This document shows positions 26,001 to 40,200 of a stretch of 64,000 nucleotides of DNA, piece after piece. The first letter of the stretch is position 1; each line of letters starts with the position of its first letter. The DNA is from Sarcophilus harrisii (Eukaryota > Chordata > Mammalia > Dasyuromorphia > Dasyuridae), in NCBI RefSeq assembly GCF_902635505.1, contig NC_045429.1:217747997-217811996 (forward strand). The letters are read 5' to 3'. A program made the position numbers and the translations under genes. The notes under the pieces are model-generated. The model saw nothing but the letters and a program-made list of their open reading frames with translations. It had not been told where the DNA came from and searched no databases.

Positions 26001-28172
26001 ATCAAAGGAAGGTGACTGAGATAGCTAAATGCTCAAAATGCTGTCTGTTCAAGCTAATTGATGATGCTCCAAATGCAAATTGCTCCAGCTTAATTTTGAT
26101 GGGCTAGTGTAAGTAGGAATATGTAGCTCCAGGTACTAAGTTTTATTTTGATTCCTCTACGTGGGCTTTTTCCTTTCTAGTACTTCAACCAAAGATTCCT
26201 GTCCAATCAACGTAGATAGGATTTAATCACATTAAAATCCAAAATTTGATTGGCTTGTGCCCCCATTCCCATAAGATACTCTTTCCCAACTTCATGAGAT
26301 CTGAGAGGATTATTTACCTATGGATTAAAATACACTTACTAAGCAAAATCAAAATGTAAGAGATGCAGCATTAAAACTATTTTGGCTTAAGTAGCCATAA
26401 TCATGAGTAAGCCACACTACTTAAGCTATTGCAAACTGAATATATAACTGTGCCTACCCAGATTTCTTGAACTCTGCCTCTCACTGTCTGTGCTGAGGCA
26501 AGTATAACATGATTTGGCTTTGACTCCTATTCTCTGAGATCACATTATTCTTACTAAAGGGCCTTCCAATATTCTGAGAAGAGTGACTGCTTCTCTTCTC
26601 TGCCAACAACTCATGCCCTGAAAATGAAATACTGATTGTATTTTCCTCAATATAAGGGGTCAAGTGACTAGCACCCCAGTTTCATTTAACTAATTAGCAT
26701 TGGGCTAGCTTTGACAAAGGAATATTTACTTCAAAGATACAGTATGAAGAAATGTACAAACATTTACCCCAATACTTTAGAGTATGTAATTCCTTCTACA
26801 TTACGTAGGTTTCTGGGGATAGGAGGTAGGAACCAAGTTCAGTCTATTTCAGTTCTTACATAGCATTAGTTCAACCAAGTTCAATTTGAAAGCCTTTCTT
26901 GGTTAGCATCTTAGACCCTTTTCCCCCTCAGACCTCCCTTGCTGGACTGGCTGTAGCAAAAATCCAGTCCTGAATCCTGGACTCCCATTTTGCTATAGCT
27001 TGAGACTCAGAAACTCCATTCTTTGCACTTAGAACATAAAAGATCAAAAGAAAAGTACAAAACCCTGGGACCATTTCTCTGGGTAATATGGCCTAAAAAG
27101 GGAGGGATGGGGCAATAGGTGGACATCCAGCCCTCGCTCTTACTAAATGGTAGGAGTGAAGGAGTCCTTTATTTTCACATAAGAATGTAGGAAAAAGCCT
27201 GACCTTGCTTGGTAAGGCAATTTTAAAGACACAGGCAGTACTAGCAATGTAGCAAAAGACAATTCCCAACCCTGTGATAGGCCTTTACAGAATGACCAGT
27301 TTCCCATGCATGTGCCAGTTCTTCAGTTCCCCAGAAAAAGGACCCCAATGTCCTCTACTTTCACACCTGGTACATAGCACTATCTTAAATGAAACTCCCT
27401 TTTTGCAAGCATATCCAAAGACCTTTACAACAATGCTTGGTCTCAGCTCACAAAGGGGTTGATTCTCACAATGGCCTAACATCTGTCCTGATCCAAATAG
27501 GGACATTCTTGCTTCCTGGTCAAGTGTCTGGTGAAATCTGGTGATGCAATTCATCCAGTCAGGTTCTATTTTTGAATTCTGTCTCAGGGCACCCTGCTTT
27601 ATGCCATATTGTACCCTAGCCCCAAGACCATAGGAGTTTCCACCAAACTCCTAAAAATAAAAAATAAAGTAAAATAGAAATAAAGCAGAATCACAGGTCC
27701 AGATTAAGGGTCCCTGCTCCAAGATAAAATACAGACTTCTCTATTTGGCATTAAAAAATCTTTTTAATACTGAAGGAGCTCACCAGTAGGAGAAGGCAGA
27801 CCAACATGGTGGAGAGATGTACTAGAGTGAGAAGGACCAGAAGCTCAGGGAAGTTCCAGGAGTAGAAGGAAGCGGAATCATGCTGGTAAAGTTCAGAGAC
27901 TCAGAAGTTCAGCACAACATTCTGTCACAAACATTCCAGAATCTCACTAGTACCAAATTAGACAATCATCAGCAACAAAATACATTCTAATGCTCTTTTA
28001 TATCCTACAGAATAATTGTTCGGACAAAGTCTCACCTCTAGATTCCAATTAAAGTCCATCTTTTATGAGAAACTTTCCCCAATTTTTCTTATTTCTAGTT
28101 CTTCCTCTCCATTAATTATTTCCTACTTGTCCTATATATAACTTGTTTAATGTGTGTGTATATATGTATATG

Positions 28173-28225
<53 letters not shown>

Positions 28226-31200
28226 ATGTTGTCTTCCCTGTTAGACTGTAAGCTTCTTGAGAACAGGGACTATCTTTTGTTCCTTTTTATGTCCCCAGGA
28301 CTTATGTTGGCACATAGTAAGTACTTGATAAATATTGATTAATAATTATAGATAGCTGTGTCAATGCTGTCCCCTCTATGAATAACTATCTGTTTTCCAA
28401 CCTTTGTGTATCAGTGTCTCCTTGTTCAGAGGTGTTTCAGTAGTGCATGTCTCTTTGTGACCCCATTTGGAGTTGTCTTGGAAACGATATTGGAGTGATT
28501 TGCCATTCCCTTCTCCAGCTGATTTTACAGATGAGGAAACTGAGGCAAACATGGTTAAGTGATTTACTCTGGATCCAACAGCTAGTAAATATCTGAGGTA
28601 GAATTTGAACTCAGATCATCTGACTCAAGACCCAGAACTATCCCCTGTACATCTTAATTGCCTGGTAGTATTGTACTTTGTATAAACACTGCCATTTTAA
28701 ACTCAAACATGTAATTGCCTCTTCTGACAGAAATGCGAATGAATGAATAAAATGTTAATGTTAAAAGTTATTAAGGTACTTTCTATTTAGTTCTCCAAAG
28801 TTGATCTCTCACTTTGACTTGATAGACTTGGTTTTAGCTTTAGCATTTATAAATCAGAAAGATTAAATTGCTATATTTGGCAAAGTAGAAAAGACAGTGG
28901 TACATAAAATCCTGTATGGTTACATTGTTATTGTAATAGATAAAATATAATTCCATATAGAATCCAAGCAATTTTGACGCTAGCTCTATGCCCGGAGGGA
29001 AACACTGTATAGATCAATAAATAATCACTTCAGTTCTCATTCCAATTTGAAACCGAAGCTTTCTGACATCAGGTTTATCTGGCAGCGTTGCATGGATGAA
29101 GTCATTGGGATTTCATCTTCAAGGTTTGAATTGTGTCCCATAGGAAAGGCTTTTCCAAGAGCTGTGAAATCATCTAGTCTTTGAAGTTATGAGGCTTAAT
29201 TCTCTACCGAAGTGCATCATGTGAGTTTTCCCAGGGCTCATTTCATTGCCTGGCAGATTTTTGGATTTCTATGCCCATTTCCAGAACTGTGCCCCATTTT
29301 CCTGTGTGCTTAATCCAAATACTCAGAAAATGTAAAACCCTGACAGCAAACTCTTGTCACAATCTCCAGAGAACCAGAGATTAAAATAATTATAACACTG
29401 AGGATAAATTAATAAAATGAGGAAGTGAAGACAAAGCTAAGTTAAATGCTAGGAGGAAGGGAGTGGAATCTGCTTACTTTGAGTGACAAATCAGAGAACA
29501 TCTTACTCCACAAAAAGTATTTTAAATATATTTATATCTATACATATGAACACATATGCAGATATATACATATATAAACAAATTATTTAGTATTTAAGTT
29601 AAATATTTAATTGAATTAAATTTATTGTTTAAATAATTGTTTAACAGAAATTAAATCATAACATATTAGTACTATACATTATTTCAAATAAAAATACGAG
29701 ATAGGTAGTAAAAATGAGTAGTAGCAGATAGACTGATCATCTGATCTGACAATCTACTCTAAAGCCCCTTAGATCTTGCTGCCTTCTCTGCTGCACCTTA
29801 TCCCTCAGGACTACCAGTTCTATTCATCTGCTGTGTAGCTGAACATACTTCTTTATGCTGTTTTCTTTAATTAGAGTGTGAGCTCTTTGATAAAAGTACT
29901 TCACTTTTCTATTTGTATCTCCACTATTTATCATAGTGCTTGATAAATAGTAAGTAATTAATAAATGTTTTTATTCATTCATTCAATAAGCATTTAAGTA
30001 CTTACCGTGTTCCAAATACTGTGTTCTACCATTATTCACAAACTAATCCCAAAAATTCACAATACTCACAAAATAAAGAATACAGAAAAGCCTCTAAGGG
30101 GTTAATAGCACCCCTTACAGAGGATTTATAACTAGGGATGAATATAAAGTATAAATAGGTTAAGATTTGCATGGATTAGATTTTATGCATGTCTATGAAA
30201 TTACAGATCCATTGAAGTATTTGGGCAACTTGATGGTACAGTAGATAGAGGACTAGGCTTGGAATCAAAAAGACGTATCTTCATGAGTTCAAGTCCAGTC
30301 TCAGATATTTAATGGCTATATGATCCTGGGCAAGTCACTTAATCCTGTTTGTCTCAGTTCTGTATCTATAAAAGCTGGAGAAAACCCTAAATGGGATCAT
30401 GAAGAGTCAGATACAACTGACTAAAGTATCTTAAAAAGTCATATTCTATTGAGCAAAACCACTCTGAAGCCTATGAGAAAGGAAAAAATAGAGGTGCTGG
30501 GACATCTACTGACAGTTATCTTAATCAATAATTTGTCATCAACATATCAGTCTTGTAAGATGGTCTAATTTACCATTCTTCATTTCCATTCAACTTCGTA
30601 GTAAGATGTTCATGGATCTACCCAGAGAGAAGACCCACAAAAAGATGAAAAATCAGCATCAAATTCACTTCCGTATGAGACCTGTGCCAAATTTAAAGTC
30701 TTACTCAGATTCAGTGACTCATCTCATCTTAGTTCCCTGCCTCAAGTTTCTTTAATTGTCCATGATACAGAAATAGTCTTCAGGACTTCATATTCCTTGA
30801 GTATTCTTTTTATTTTAACTATTTCCACTACATGTTAAAATTTTCTTGTCATGTAAATAATATGAGGCACATGGAGACAATAATGCTTTTTTTCATTTGT
30901 TGATTTTATTTTCTTATCTCTTTGTCATTTCCATCTTATTGAATACCTTCCACTTGCATAAATGCAATACTTAGAATGCATTGATACTAGAAACCATTGA
31001 AGCAAACCGATGAAATTATTAAGCAGGTTCATACTTGTGCTAAAGTAAGACTTTTTATCTATTTTAAGAGGTAAACTAACAAAAGAAAGGAATTTCCTGA
31101 ATTTGATACTCTTCTAAGCTTAGTCCATAGAAATTCCCATGTGAGGGATGTACAAAGCTGGTCCCAGGAGTATTGCTCCTTTATCTTTACCTGTTTCCTT

Positions 31201-34200
31201 AATAATAATGCTACAATTAATTAGATTCAGAATCTATCAGTAGATATGGAAGCCTTACCTGATATGTCTCAAAGTCAATAAATGGTCCGCTTTCTATGCA
31301 TTACTTTTTCTGCTGTGGCCCCTTTCCATCAAAATCCACTCTTAAGTCACTCTTTTTGCTGAGATTACCTATTGAAAGGGAAATACCAACAGCAGACATT
31401 AGAAATCTCTGAATTAGACTGAGTCTACCCATTAGCAGAAAGATCTGGAAATTCAAGCTGAAATACCATATTTACTCAAAATTTACAAAGAACTGACTCT
31501 GAAATAGTCTTTTAATTTACATTACCCAGATAATTTCCTCAATTCTTTGCAAAATAAAACTAGGAGATTGGAGACAAAAGAACAAAGCAAGAAAAGAAAA
31601 TAAATGAAAAGAGAAAGATAACCAAGTAATTTTATGTTCAGAAATAATATTTTCTCATTGTGTGTACTTTGAAATAATTTAACTTCAGTTTATGTTGGAT
31701 GAAGTGGTGGATCTTAGTTTCATCACAGGAAAAATGCTAATAATAACAGCTCCTACTTCCCCAGGGTTGATGTGAGAATTGAAGGAGATAATACGCATAA
31801 AGTACTTTGTAAAATTTAAAGTGCTTTAATGCAGACACGATTAGAAGGGAACTAAATAAACTAGGAATACATCTTTATAGTTAAAGGTTCTGATAAAGGC
31901 CTCATCTCCAAAATATGTAGAAAATAGACTCTAATTTATAAGAAATCAGGCCATTCTCCAATTGATAAATGGTCAAAGGATATGAACAGACAATTTTCAG
32001 ATGATGAAATTGAAATTATTTCTACCCATATGAAAAGGTGTTCCAAATATTATTGATCAGAGAAATGCAAATTAAGACAACTCTGAGATGCCACTACACA
32101 CCTCTTAGATTGGCTAAAATGACAGGAAAAGATAATGATGAATGTTGGAGGGGATGTGGGGAAACTGGGACACTGATGCATTGTTGGTGAAGTTATGAGT
32201 GGATCCAACCATTCTGGAGAGCAATTTGGAACCATGCTCAAAAAGTTGTCAAACTATGCATACCCTTTGGATCCAGCAGTGTTACTACTAGGCTTATATC
32301 CCAAAGAGATATTAAAGAAGGGAAAAGGACTTGTATGTACAAAAATGTTCATGGCAGCCCTGTTTGTAGTAGCTAGAGACTGGAAATTGAATGGATGCCC
32401 ATCAGTTGGAGAATGGCTGAGTAAATTGTGGTATATGAATGTTATGGAATATTATTTCTGTAAGAAATGACCAGCAGGATGAATACAGAGAGGCCTGGAG
32501 AGACTTACATGAACTGATGCTGAGTGAAATGAGCAGAACCAGGAGATCACTATACACTTCAAAAACAATACGATATGAAGATCAATTCTGAAGGAAGTGC
32601 TATCTTCAACAATGAGAGGATCCAAATCAGTTCCAATTGATGAGTAATGAACAGAACCAGCTACACCCAGGAAATAAGTGTGGACCACAACATAGCATTT
32701 ACACTCTTCCTGTTATTGTTTGCTTGCATTTTTGGTTTTTTTTCCCAGGTTATTTTTACTTTCTTTCTAAATCTGATCTTTCCTGTGCAACAAGATAATA
32801 TGTATACATATACTGTATTTAATATATACTTTAACATGTTTAACATGTATGGGACTACCTGCCATCTAGGGGAGGGGATGGAGGGAAGGAGAGGAAAAGT
32901 TAGAACAGAAGTTTTTGCAAGGGTCAGTGTTGAAAAATTACCCATGCATATGTTTTGTTAATAAAAAGCTGTAAAAAAATTAAAGTGCTCAATAAATATT
33001 GGCTATTAATTGTCATCATTATTATTCCATATTTTTTATATTTTTGCCACCCCCAACACACTGAAAGCAAAGAGTTTCCTTCTTATAGTAAACTAAAAAT
33101 TATTTTATTTTATTTTATTTTTTTGCTGAAACAATTGGGATTCAATGACTTGCCCAGGGTCACACAGCTAAGAAGTGTTAAGTGTCTGAGGTCAAATTTG
33201 AACTCAGGTCCTCCTGACTTCAGGGCTGGTGCTCTGTCTACTTGCCATTTAGCTGCCCCTAAACTAAAAAATTTTTTTTTTTTAATTTTAATCCATATGT
33301 ATTTATAAAGAGAATTTTTTGGTTCTTTTCAGTTCTGGATGACTTCATGAAATTTTGGTAGTAAAAATTATATATATATATCCTCCAGTGGAAACTATTG
33401 TAACTAAAAATTATCAGCATGCTGTCCAAAAAAATGTAACACCCTGGAGACCAAATTTTAAAATTAGCATTGGTATTCATTAATTTTATTCCCAAAACAC
33501 AATATATAAATTTTTGAATAGCTACAAAAGAACTTTAGAATTGGGTAATCTAAAATGAGTAGTACAATATAGATTCTCAAAGTGTCATTTAATTTCAATT
33601 CAATAATAAGTCAATCACTGAATAGTTATTAAGAACCTACTAGGCACCTCTCTGGACCTATGTTATGCACTGAGGATTCAAAGCCAAAAATTAAATAGTC
33701 CTTGCCCCTAAGGGACTTCCATAATGTTGAGGAATACAACATTTTCATAGATAAGTAAATATAAGCTAAGTTGTTAGTCAAGTAGCATTAAGTTCCTTCT
33801 ATGTGCCAGACATTGTTCTAAGCACTGAGAAAGACAAAAAACAGTCCCTGCTGTCCAAGAAATTCATAGTTTAATATCTAATGTATATAAAATAAGTACA
33901 AAGTGATTTTGATCAGGGGTGGGAGAGAGGGATCTTTAACAACTGAAAGAATCAAAAAAAATGCCTCTTAAAGAAGATGGCACTAGAGCTGATTCTTGAA
34001 GGGACCATGGGTTCCAAGAGGTGGGGAAAAGAGGGCAGGTAATCTGGACAAAGGGATGGAGATGGGAAATGAACTGTCAACATACAGGAGACAGCAAATA
34101 AGGCAGTTTGGCTGGACCATTGAAGGTGTGAAAGAGTAATGTGAAGATACGTTTGTATGATTATATCTGTATAATCTATATTAAATTGCTTGTCATCTTG

Positions 34201-37200
34201 GAGAGAAAGAGCTGGGAAGGAGAGAGGGAAAAAAGTTTGGAACTCAACATTTTATTTTAAAATGAATGTTAAAAACTATCTTTAAATATAAATGGGAAAA
34301 AATGAATATTACTTACCAAAAGAAAAAAAAAAAGAATATCAACTTGGTAGCTGTGTGGAGGATGAATAGAAGGAAGAGATTTGAGGTAAGAAAATCAATT
34401 AGGAGATTATTGCAACTGCCAGGTAAGAGACAATGAGGACCTGAATTAGTATGGTTGTACTGTAAGTGGAGAAAAGGAGGCAGGATGCAAAAAAGTGTAA
34501 AGCCAAAGTCCTCAAAATATGAATGAATAAGAGTGAAGAAGGACTCCAAGGTTTTAAACCTGTATCATTGGAACAATGGTGGAGTTCTCAACAGAAATAG
34601 AATTCATGAGGAAAGGTGATTTTTAGAGACAAAGATAATGAGCTGTTTTATGCACGTTGAGTTTAAGATGCTGACAGGATATTCAGGTGGAGATGTCAAG
34701 CAGGAAGCTGCAGAAATGGAACTGGAACTCTGAAGAGAAATGAGGGTAGAATATGATTTGGAGAGGATAATATAAATCATAGGAACTGACATTGCCAAAA
34801 GTGAAAATATAGACAAAAGGAAAGCAGATTCATTAAGACAGTTCTTTCAAAAGTCAGATATACTTTGATCTTATGTCTTTGATTGCCATATATGGAGACC
34901 TTTGTAATGCTATACTGTTTGCATGTGATACAAATCAGTGGAAGTATATGGTTTAGCCATGACATTGGTATGGCATGGGGGAAAGACAATGGATTCTGCA
35001 TATAAGGGTCTGGATTTGAATTCTGGCTCTTATGCTTGATGGCTATCTGGGTCTCAGTTTGCTCATCTATAACTAGATGACCTCTTTAGTTCCTCCTATC
35101 TCTAAATTCTAGAGCCCCCAAACATTTTGTTTTCCAACTTCATCTAAGTCCCAGAGTATTTAATTACATTGCAGAAGACTAGATGTTTGTTTTACCATTC
35201 TAGAAAATATCAAGTGCCTTTTTAAGGCATTTAAAAATTTTAAATTTCATATTCTTTGTGTATTTTACAGGCTTTGAGAGCTTCAACTGTGTCATTGTAT
35301 TTCTAGGGTCACTGTGACTGCAATGTGCAATATGGATTTCAGCCGCTTTCCCTTGGACACACAAACATGTTCGCTTGAAATTGAAAGTTGTGAGTATAAT
35401 TGGGTCCAGAAATTAAAAACATCTCTTAAAATCAATCCATTAAATTCAATGCAACAAACATTAAATGATTGCTAAGTACAGCACACTATGATAGATGCTT
35501 TAATTCCAATCTCCCATCTCCCTTCAACTTTTCTTAATGAGAATTATAGGCATTATTTATATATTCTTTTTTGTCACAGAGACAGCTGGTAGTGAAGTGG
35601 ATGGAGTGCTGGGCCTAGAGTCAGAAAGTTCTGAGTTTAAATCAGACATCAGCCATTTACTAGCTGTGTGATTTTTATTTTTGTGTGCCTCAGTTTCCTC
35701 AACTATGAAATGAAAAAAGCAAAAAAAAGTACCTTGCATTGTTGTAAGTGTCAAAATGAAATGAGATGGATTGGTACTTTTAAAAAATTCACATCTACTC
35801 CCTTTCCCTTATACCATCATCATTTGGTGACTATAACAAATGCCCCTCAGAGGATGAGTTCTATTCTTGGAGGCAGTGACTGGTGAGAAAGAGCTCTGCC
35901 TCCTGCTTTCCATTTTGGATAGGACAGAGAGTCACAGGAAGCAGGCATGGAGGGCTTATTATTTGGAAGATAAATTTTATTATATTATCTTTCCCCTAAA
36001 AGCATCCCTTTTCCCAATTCTACTGCTACTCCCAATGTCCTTGTAATCACCTAGCTCTTAGATACTCCATGCTGACCCTTCACTGCCTCTGGAGTATCTG
36101 ATAAGTTGCCAAACCTTGTTCTTCTTTGACATCTCTCACATTCATCCTGTCTCTCCGTTCACATAGCTGTCACCCTAGTTTGCCCTTTATCACTGAAATT
36201 TGTAACAATTTTCCAATTCGCTTTCCTGCCTCTAGTATTTCCCTTGTCTAATTCATCTTCCACAGAGCTCCCAAAATAATTTTCCTTAAGTGCAGATTCA
36301 TCAGATCATTCCCCTACTTAAGAAACTCCAATGACTCCCTATTGATCAGAATCAATATCATTTTATTTTTATCTCACGCTCCTTGATTTCTGGGGTTGTT
36401 TTTTTTTTGTTTTGTTTTGGTTTGGTTTGGTTTTTTTTGGTGCTCTTTGCAAGATCTATAATTATTAGTAGAGTGGAATCTGGATATAATCTTTACATAA
36501 GGAAACAATATTTAGAAGTACGCATTCAAATTTTTTTTTACTGATAAGAATTTTATCAAAAAGATTAGGGGATCTGTTTTTTTTTTGTTTGTTTGTTTCC
36601 AAAATGAGTTTTTGTCTTGTTTGGCTGAGGCAATATCAATACTTGACCTTGCTGAGGTCAAATAACTTGCCCAGGGTCACACAGCTAGGATGTGTTAAAT
36701 GTCTGAGTTCAGATTTGAACTCAGGTCCTCCTGACTTCAGGGCTGGTGCTCCATCCACTGCACCACCTACCTGTCTCTAAAATGAGTTTTTTTAATATTG
36801 AAAGACCAGTCTCTGATGGCTTTTGTGACAAAACTCCTCCTTCTCCAAAATGATGGTAAAATTTAAGGTTATACTCAAATAGGGATGACCCAGATTTTTG
36901 TGTTTAAAAAATACATCTGGTAATTTAATTATTTTTAAAGCACTGCTAATGAAAGTCCATAGGAATTTTAGATTGCTCTTCATTGGGAAACAGGTAAGCA
37001 CAGTGGATAAAAGGTTGGACTTGGAGTCAGGAAGATTTCAAATCCAGCTTTATCACCTAGATATGTGATTTTTATTAAACCATATGATATCTTCTTCAAT
37101 TTCCTTAATTATAAAATGTAAAATAGGGGCAGCTAAATGGCGAAGGGGCTAGAACACCAGACCTGGAGTTGAAATCCAACCTTGAGTTCAAATCTGATCT

Positions 37201-40200
37201 CAGATACTAGCTGTAGGACCCTGGACAAGCCACTTAACCCTGTTTGCTTTCCTCATCTATAAAATGATCTAGAAAAGGAAATGACAAAGTCTCCAGTATT
37301 TTTGCCAAGAAAACCCAGGTAGTATCATGAAGAGTCAGACAAAATTGAAAAATGACCAAACACCACCACCAAAAAATGAGAATAATAATAGCACTTACCT
37401 CTCAGTGCTGTCTTAAGGACCAAATGTGATAATATTTGCAATGCTTTTAGCACAGTGCCTGGATCCTGTTAGGTCAGTCAGTAAGCATTTATTAAGAGCC
37501 TACCGAGTTTCCATATTCCACCTTAAGCATGGATGGTTCAAAAAAGATGCAAAAGACAGTCCTTGCCCTCAAGGAGTTCACAATCTAACAGTAAGTACAA
37601 ACAAGTTATATAAAGGATAAATAGAAAAAGAATTGAGAGAGGGAAGGCACTAGATGAAGGAGAGACAAGGAAAGGCTTCCTGTAAAAGATAAGATTTTAA
37701 CTGGGGATTAAAGAAAGCTAAGGAAGAGAGATGGTACTTAATAAGTGCTTGTTTCTTTTCTTCATAAAATCCTGAGTGGAGATATCGTAATGATATTTAT
37801 CTATATGGGTCCACTGTGGCGAAGAACAATGTTTAGAACCAGAGCTGAGACAGAAAAAATAGGAGTCCTAGATCAGAAACCACTTAATAAATGCTCTATT
37901 TACAGTGGTCATTCAAAGCACAAGCATAGATTGGCAAGATGAAATGTGTGTAAGAAGAAACAAGAAGGCTTATTATACTGTCTGTAGTTTGGACCAGAAT
38001 ATAAAAGCAATGAATCTGGGATCCAACCAGGAATGGTCCTTACTTCTTCAGAGACCAACGCTATACCTTGGAATAAAAATCTAGAAAGAGGAATTTGAAA
38101 TAAAAAGAAGTGATGACAAGGAAAGGAAAGGAGTATTTTGATGGTTCAAATCTGGTTAATTTAAACAGAGATCAGATAAACTTAACTGAGTATATACTAA
38201 ATTGCAGTGAACAGGGCAGGGAAAATGGGCAGAGCTGAAGAAGCCAGAGAAAATGGAAAACTTAGGAGAGAGGTTTTTAAAAAAATTAAATGAAGACTTT
38301 TTAATTAAACCACCCATTATTTTGTCTTTTCCCCACTTTTTCCCCCTTTCCCCACCCAACTGAAAAAAAAAATCTCTTATAACAAATAGTCAAGCCAAAC
38401 AAATTACCACTTGGGAATAAGGTTTTTTTTTATGTAAATAGCTTTTTATTTTTCAAAATACATGCAAAGATAGTTTTCTACATTCATCCTTGCCCCCCTC
38501 CTCTGGATAGCAGGTAATCCAATATAGGTTAAATATGTGCAATTCTTCTAGACATATTTCCACATTTATTATACTGAACAAGAAAAATCAGATCAAAAGA
38601 GAAAGAAAAAACAAACAAGCAAACAACAACAGAGATGAAAATATGTTGTGGTCCATCTTCAGTCCCCATAGTTCTTCTCTCTATAAATGCGGATAGCTCT
38701 CTCTGTCACAAGTCTATTGGAATTGGCCTGAAGGAGTGAATTTTTTAATGGTGAAATATTTTTACTCTTGGGTGAGAGAGAAATAATAGCTAATACTTAT
38801 ATAGCATTTTAAAAGTTTGCAAAATACTTCACATTTATATGATTTCGTCTAATCCTCACAAAGTAGGTTCTAATGTTAGTACTTATTAAGAATTAGTACC
38901 CAATTAATAAGGTACTAATTCTTTTACCTCACTTCATCTACTCTAGGGTTTTACCCTATTAAAGTCCTGCAAAGCAGATACTGCCACCTTATCCCAATAG
39001 GATAAAGCTCTATAAAATGGGTACTCCATTTTATAGATGAAAAAACTGAGACAGAAAGAAGTCAGATGTTTTGTCCAAGATCACTCAGCTAAGCAAGCGT
39101 CTGAGACAGGATGCAAACTCAGGTCTTCCTGAGATCTATTAGGAAAAAAGAAAAATCAGATGTTTTTCTTTTGCCCCTATTCTCTTCCATATTTAAGTCT
39201 TCTGGGGGTCCTGTCAATACAAAAATCTCTTACTCAATTCTTTATACATACTTCCTCAAGATATGCTGTCTCTAATGGTTTCTTTCTATCTTTTTAGATG
39301 CCTACACGGAAGATGACCTTATGCTCTATTGGAAAAAAGGGAATGATTCCTTAAAGACAGATGAGAGGATCTCCCTATCCCAATTCCTGATACAAGAATT
39401 CCATACCACTACCAAGCTTGCCTTTTACAGCAGCACAGGCAAGCAAGTCGGAGGGAGGCCTGAGAATATGGGCTGTATTTTGCTTTGTTTCTTATTATAA
39501 TTAAACCTTTTGGCTTATACAGCTAGCCAGAGTTTTGATAACACTTGAATTTCCAGAAGTGTCTAATAGTTCTCAAAGCACCTTCCAGTGTAAAGAGTTC
39601 TTATTACCTAGGATCTAATTTCTGTCTCTGTCAAGTTAACTGGGTGACTTGTGACAAATTATTTTATTCTTCTGACCCTAAGTTTTAACATACATAAAAT
39701 GAAGAGGTTATAAATGAAGGTCTCTTTCCAATGCAAAAAGTCTGTGAGCCCAAATTCTCAAAACCTATAGGGTTTTGAAGTTAAAGGTAAAAATCCTAAA
39801 GAGATGGGAATTAAGCTAATGCAATTTGGATGTCCTCTTTGCCTAGCAGATAGATTGTAATGACATTTATCAATTACAGCCTTATTTTGGCCTTCTGTAT
39901 CATATGCTCTCTACTTAGGAGGGCAGGAACTCAGAGAAACTATATAAAAAGTATTAGCTAACATTGATGGAGCCTACTACCATAAAGACTAAGGCTGGAG
40001 GATCCCTTGAGCTCAGGAGTTCTAAGCTGTATTGGGGCTAAACCTGAATAGTATCCACACTAAATCTGGTACCAATATGGTTAACCCTCAGGAACAGCAG
40101 GAAGCTCCCAAGCCATCTAAAGAGGGGGAAAAGGCTTGTGGATCAGCAGTGGGATAGTCTATAAGTGGCTGATTCACTTAGAGCCTGAGATAGAGAAACC

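Noticed and set aside
26890-27720. LTR or ERV fragment
   Set aside because: Composition hints at one, but no ends, primer site or gene motif could be read, so it is left unassigned.
28150-28220. Repeat array resembling a CRISPR or satellite
   Set aside because: Simple TA/GTAT microsatellite without spacers, in vertebrate DNA.
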